Below are positions 48,032 to 48,882 of a DNA stretch of 48,882 nucleotides, piece after piece. A model generated the notes under the pieces. The model saw only the letters and a program-made list of their open reading frames with translations. It searched no databases and was not told the origin of the DNA. Source of the stretch: Kiloniellales bacterium (lineage in GTDB: Bacteria; Pseudomonadota; Alphaproteobacteria; Kiloniellales; JAKSBE01); NCBI GenBank assembly GCA_022361275.1, contig JAKSBE010000149.1, forward strand, positions 1 to 48,882. Direction: 5' to 3'. Within the stretch, counting starts at the first letter, position 1, and each line of letters opens with the position of its first letter. The translations under genes and the position numbers were made by a program.

Positions 48032-48882
48032 CTAGATCTTCGGATGGCCCTTCCGGTCGAGGTAGCCGAACGCCTGCATGACCTCGCCTTGGGTTTCGAC
48101 GATCTTGTCGACTTGGGTCGCGCTCAGGGCGTCGCGCCAGGCGCCGACCTTGCCCTGGCGAAAGAAGGCCGCCTTGCCGTCGGGCCGGGATTCGACGAAG
48201 CGCGCCTTCTTCTCCTGGTCCGAGAGCTCCTTGAATGAGCTGAAACGGATCGCCTTCTTGAGCCGCGCCGGATTGTCGGGCAGGCCGAGGAACTTGACCA
48301 GCCCGCCAAAGGCCTTGCGCGGGGCGGCCAGCATGTCCTCGTAGCGCAGGACGTGGCACTTGAGGCCCGGCGCCTTGACCCAGCTGTTGACGTGGCTCGA
48401 CCAGGACAGGAGGTATTGCTCCCGCTGATTCTTGCTGGCCGGGATGACGTTGCGGTCGTCGCAGATCCGGTCGACCGCCTCCTGCAGACCGATCTGGTGG
48501 TGGTGGGAAAAGGAGACGGCGACGTCGAGCGGGTTGCGCAGGACATAGATCGCGCCCGCGGTCGCCGTCGGCGTGATCAGCGGTTGGCCCTCCACGGAGA
48601 CGCAGGCGTTGTGGGTCTTGACGAAGGGGTTGTCCGGGCTCGATTGAGCGAACCAGGCGTGCAGGCGCGGCCTGAGCGCGTGGAACTCGGCGGCGGTGAT
48701 CGCGGCAGCAGGCCGGCCGCTGAGGGTCTCGTAGTGAATCAGGAAGCCGTCGCCGAGGGCGAATTGCGGCAGGTCGTTGATCGGGACCGGGCGCTCGGGA
48801 TTGCGCAGCAGGTTGGCCAGAAAGGCCCGGACCCAGGTATTGCCGGACTTCTGATAGGATGCCAGCCAGATGATGCCTGCCA
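48032..48882 (-). CDS. Sulfotransferase domain protein (5' end outside window)
   Basis: The frame is open from the right edge to the stop at 48032, giving at least 283 residues. Near the edge the PAPS-binding loop SYQKSGNTWVRAFL is visible, followed by VKTHNACV and then YVLRNPLDVAVSFSHHHQIG, the 3'-phosphate-binding block; the catalytic His is expected in the VKTH segment. The C-terminal region RFSSFKELSDQEKK and FRQGKVGAWRDALS is the usual sulfotransferase ending. It transfers sulfate from PAPS to a small molecule or glycan. The start codon lies beyond the window. Confidence 0.9.
   Translation of the reverse strand, partial: AGIIWLASYQKSGNTWVRAFLANLLRNPERPVPINDLPQFALGDGFLIHYETLSGRPAAAITAAEFHALRPRLHAWFAQSSPDNPFVKTHNACVSVEGQPLITPTATAGAIYVLRNPLDVAVSFSHHHQIGLQEAVDRICDDRNVIPASKNQREQYLLSWSSHVNSWVKAPGLKCHVLRYEDMLAAPRKAFGGLVKFLGLPDNPARLKKAIRFSSFKELSDQEKKARFVESRPDGKAAFFRQGKVGAWRDALSATQVDKIVETQGEVMQAFGYLDRKGHPKI

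Noticed and set aside
1..48882. CRISPR arrays, rRNA genes, prophage or insertion-sequence transposases
   Set aside because: No regularly spaced repeats, no rRNA signatures and no integrase or transposase motifs were found in any frame.

Overview
The window is a 48.9 kb piece of a high-GC (roughly 70% in coding regions) alphaproteobacterial chromosome. Gene content and protein style (FtsK, LolA, XthA, UbiH-type hydroxylase, a CnoX with an intact CxxC, a GTP cyclohydrolase II with an alphaproteobacterial-type N-terminal domain, OmpR-family regulator) fit Rhodospirillales/Kiloniellales-like bacteria. That placement is inference from the sequence alone. There are no phage genes, transposases, CRISPR arrays or rRNA genes. 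One tRNA (Gly, GCC) is present.

Layout. 1-7.7 kb: the 3' end of an acetolactate-synthase-type ThDP enzyme, a Sel1-repeat protein, a secreted protein of unknown function, tRNA-Gly, a YbaK-type editing deacylase, then a compact run cnoX - LON-domain protein - Trm112-like - DUF971, followed by a M24-fold protein that carries every catalytic and metal residue I recall for the DMSP lyase DddP. 7.7-9.2 kb: a lower-GC HEAT/SUKH-like gene next to an AT-rich perfect palindrome. 9.2-21.4 kb: housekeeping genes (UbiH-type hydroxylase, ammonium transporter with a sigma-54-like promoter, aminotransferase, ftsK, lolA, serine hydrolase, desaturase-like hydroxylase, glutamine-amidotransferase-type hydrolase, xthA), with a well-formed candidate small RNA just before xthA and two palindromic intergenic repeats just after it.

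21.5-38.5 kb is the accessory core. A minus-strand set (ABC exporter-like protein, cyclic-nucleotide-binding protein, methyltransferase) is divergent from a long, tightly overlapping plus-strand run: MurG-like glycosyltransferase, two GT4-type glycosyltransferases, histidine phosphatase, second MurG-like glycosyltransferase, polysaccharide-deacetylase-like protein, small membrane protein, then a complete peptide-type ABC importer (fused ATPase, binding protein, two permeases). The exporter-like protein is the oddest gene here. Its nucleotide-binding domain has lost the Walker A Ser/Thr, Q-loop Gln, LSGGQ signature, Walker B Asp, catalytic Glu and H-loop His, and it contains three copies of the segment that normally follows the Q-loop. 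It is the best candidate for an undescribed system: a probably non-hydrolysing ABC scaffold paired with a cNMP sensor and a glycan-building operon.

38.5-48.9 kb: ABC-F ATPase Uup, DUF983 protein, a membrane class III nucleotide cyclase (a possible source of the cNMP), a methyltransferase with a 12-bp tandem repeat, an MBL-fold hydrolase, an OmpR-family response regulator, an alpha/beta hydrolase, ribA, a YggS-type PLP protein, and the 3' part of a sulfotransferase running off the right edge.
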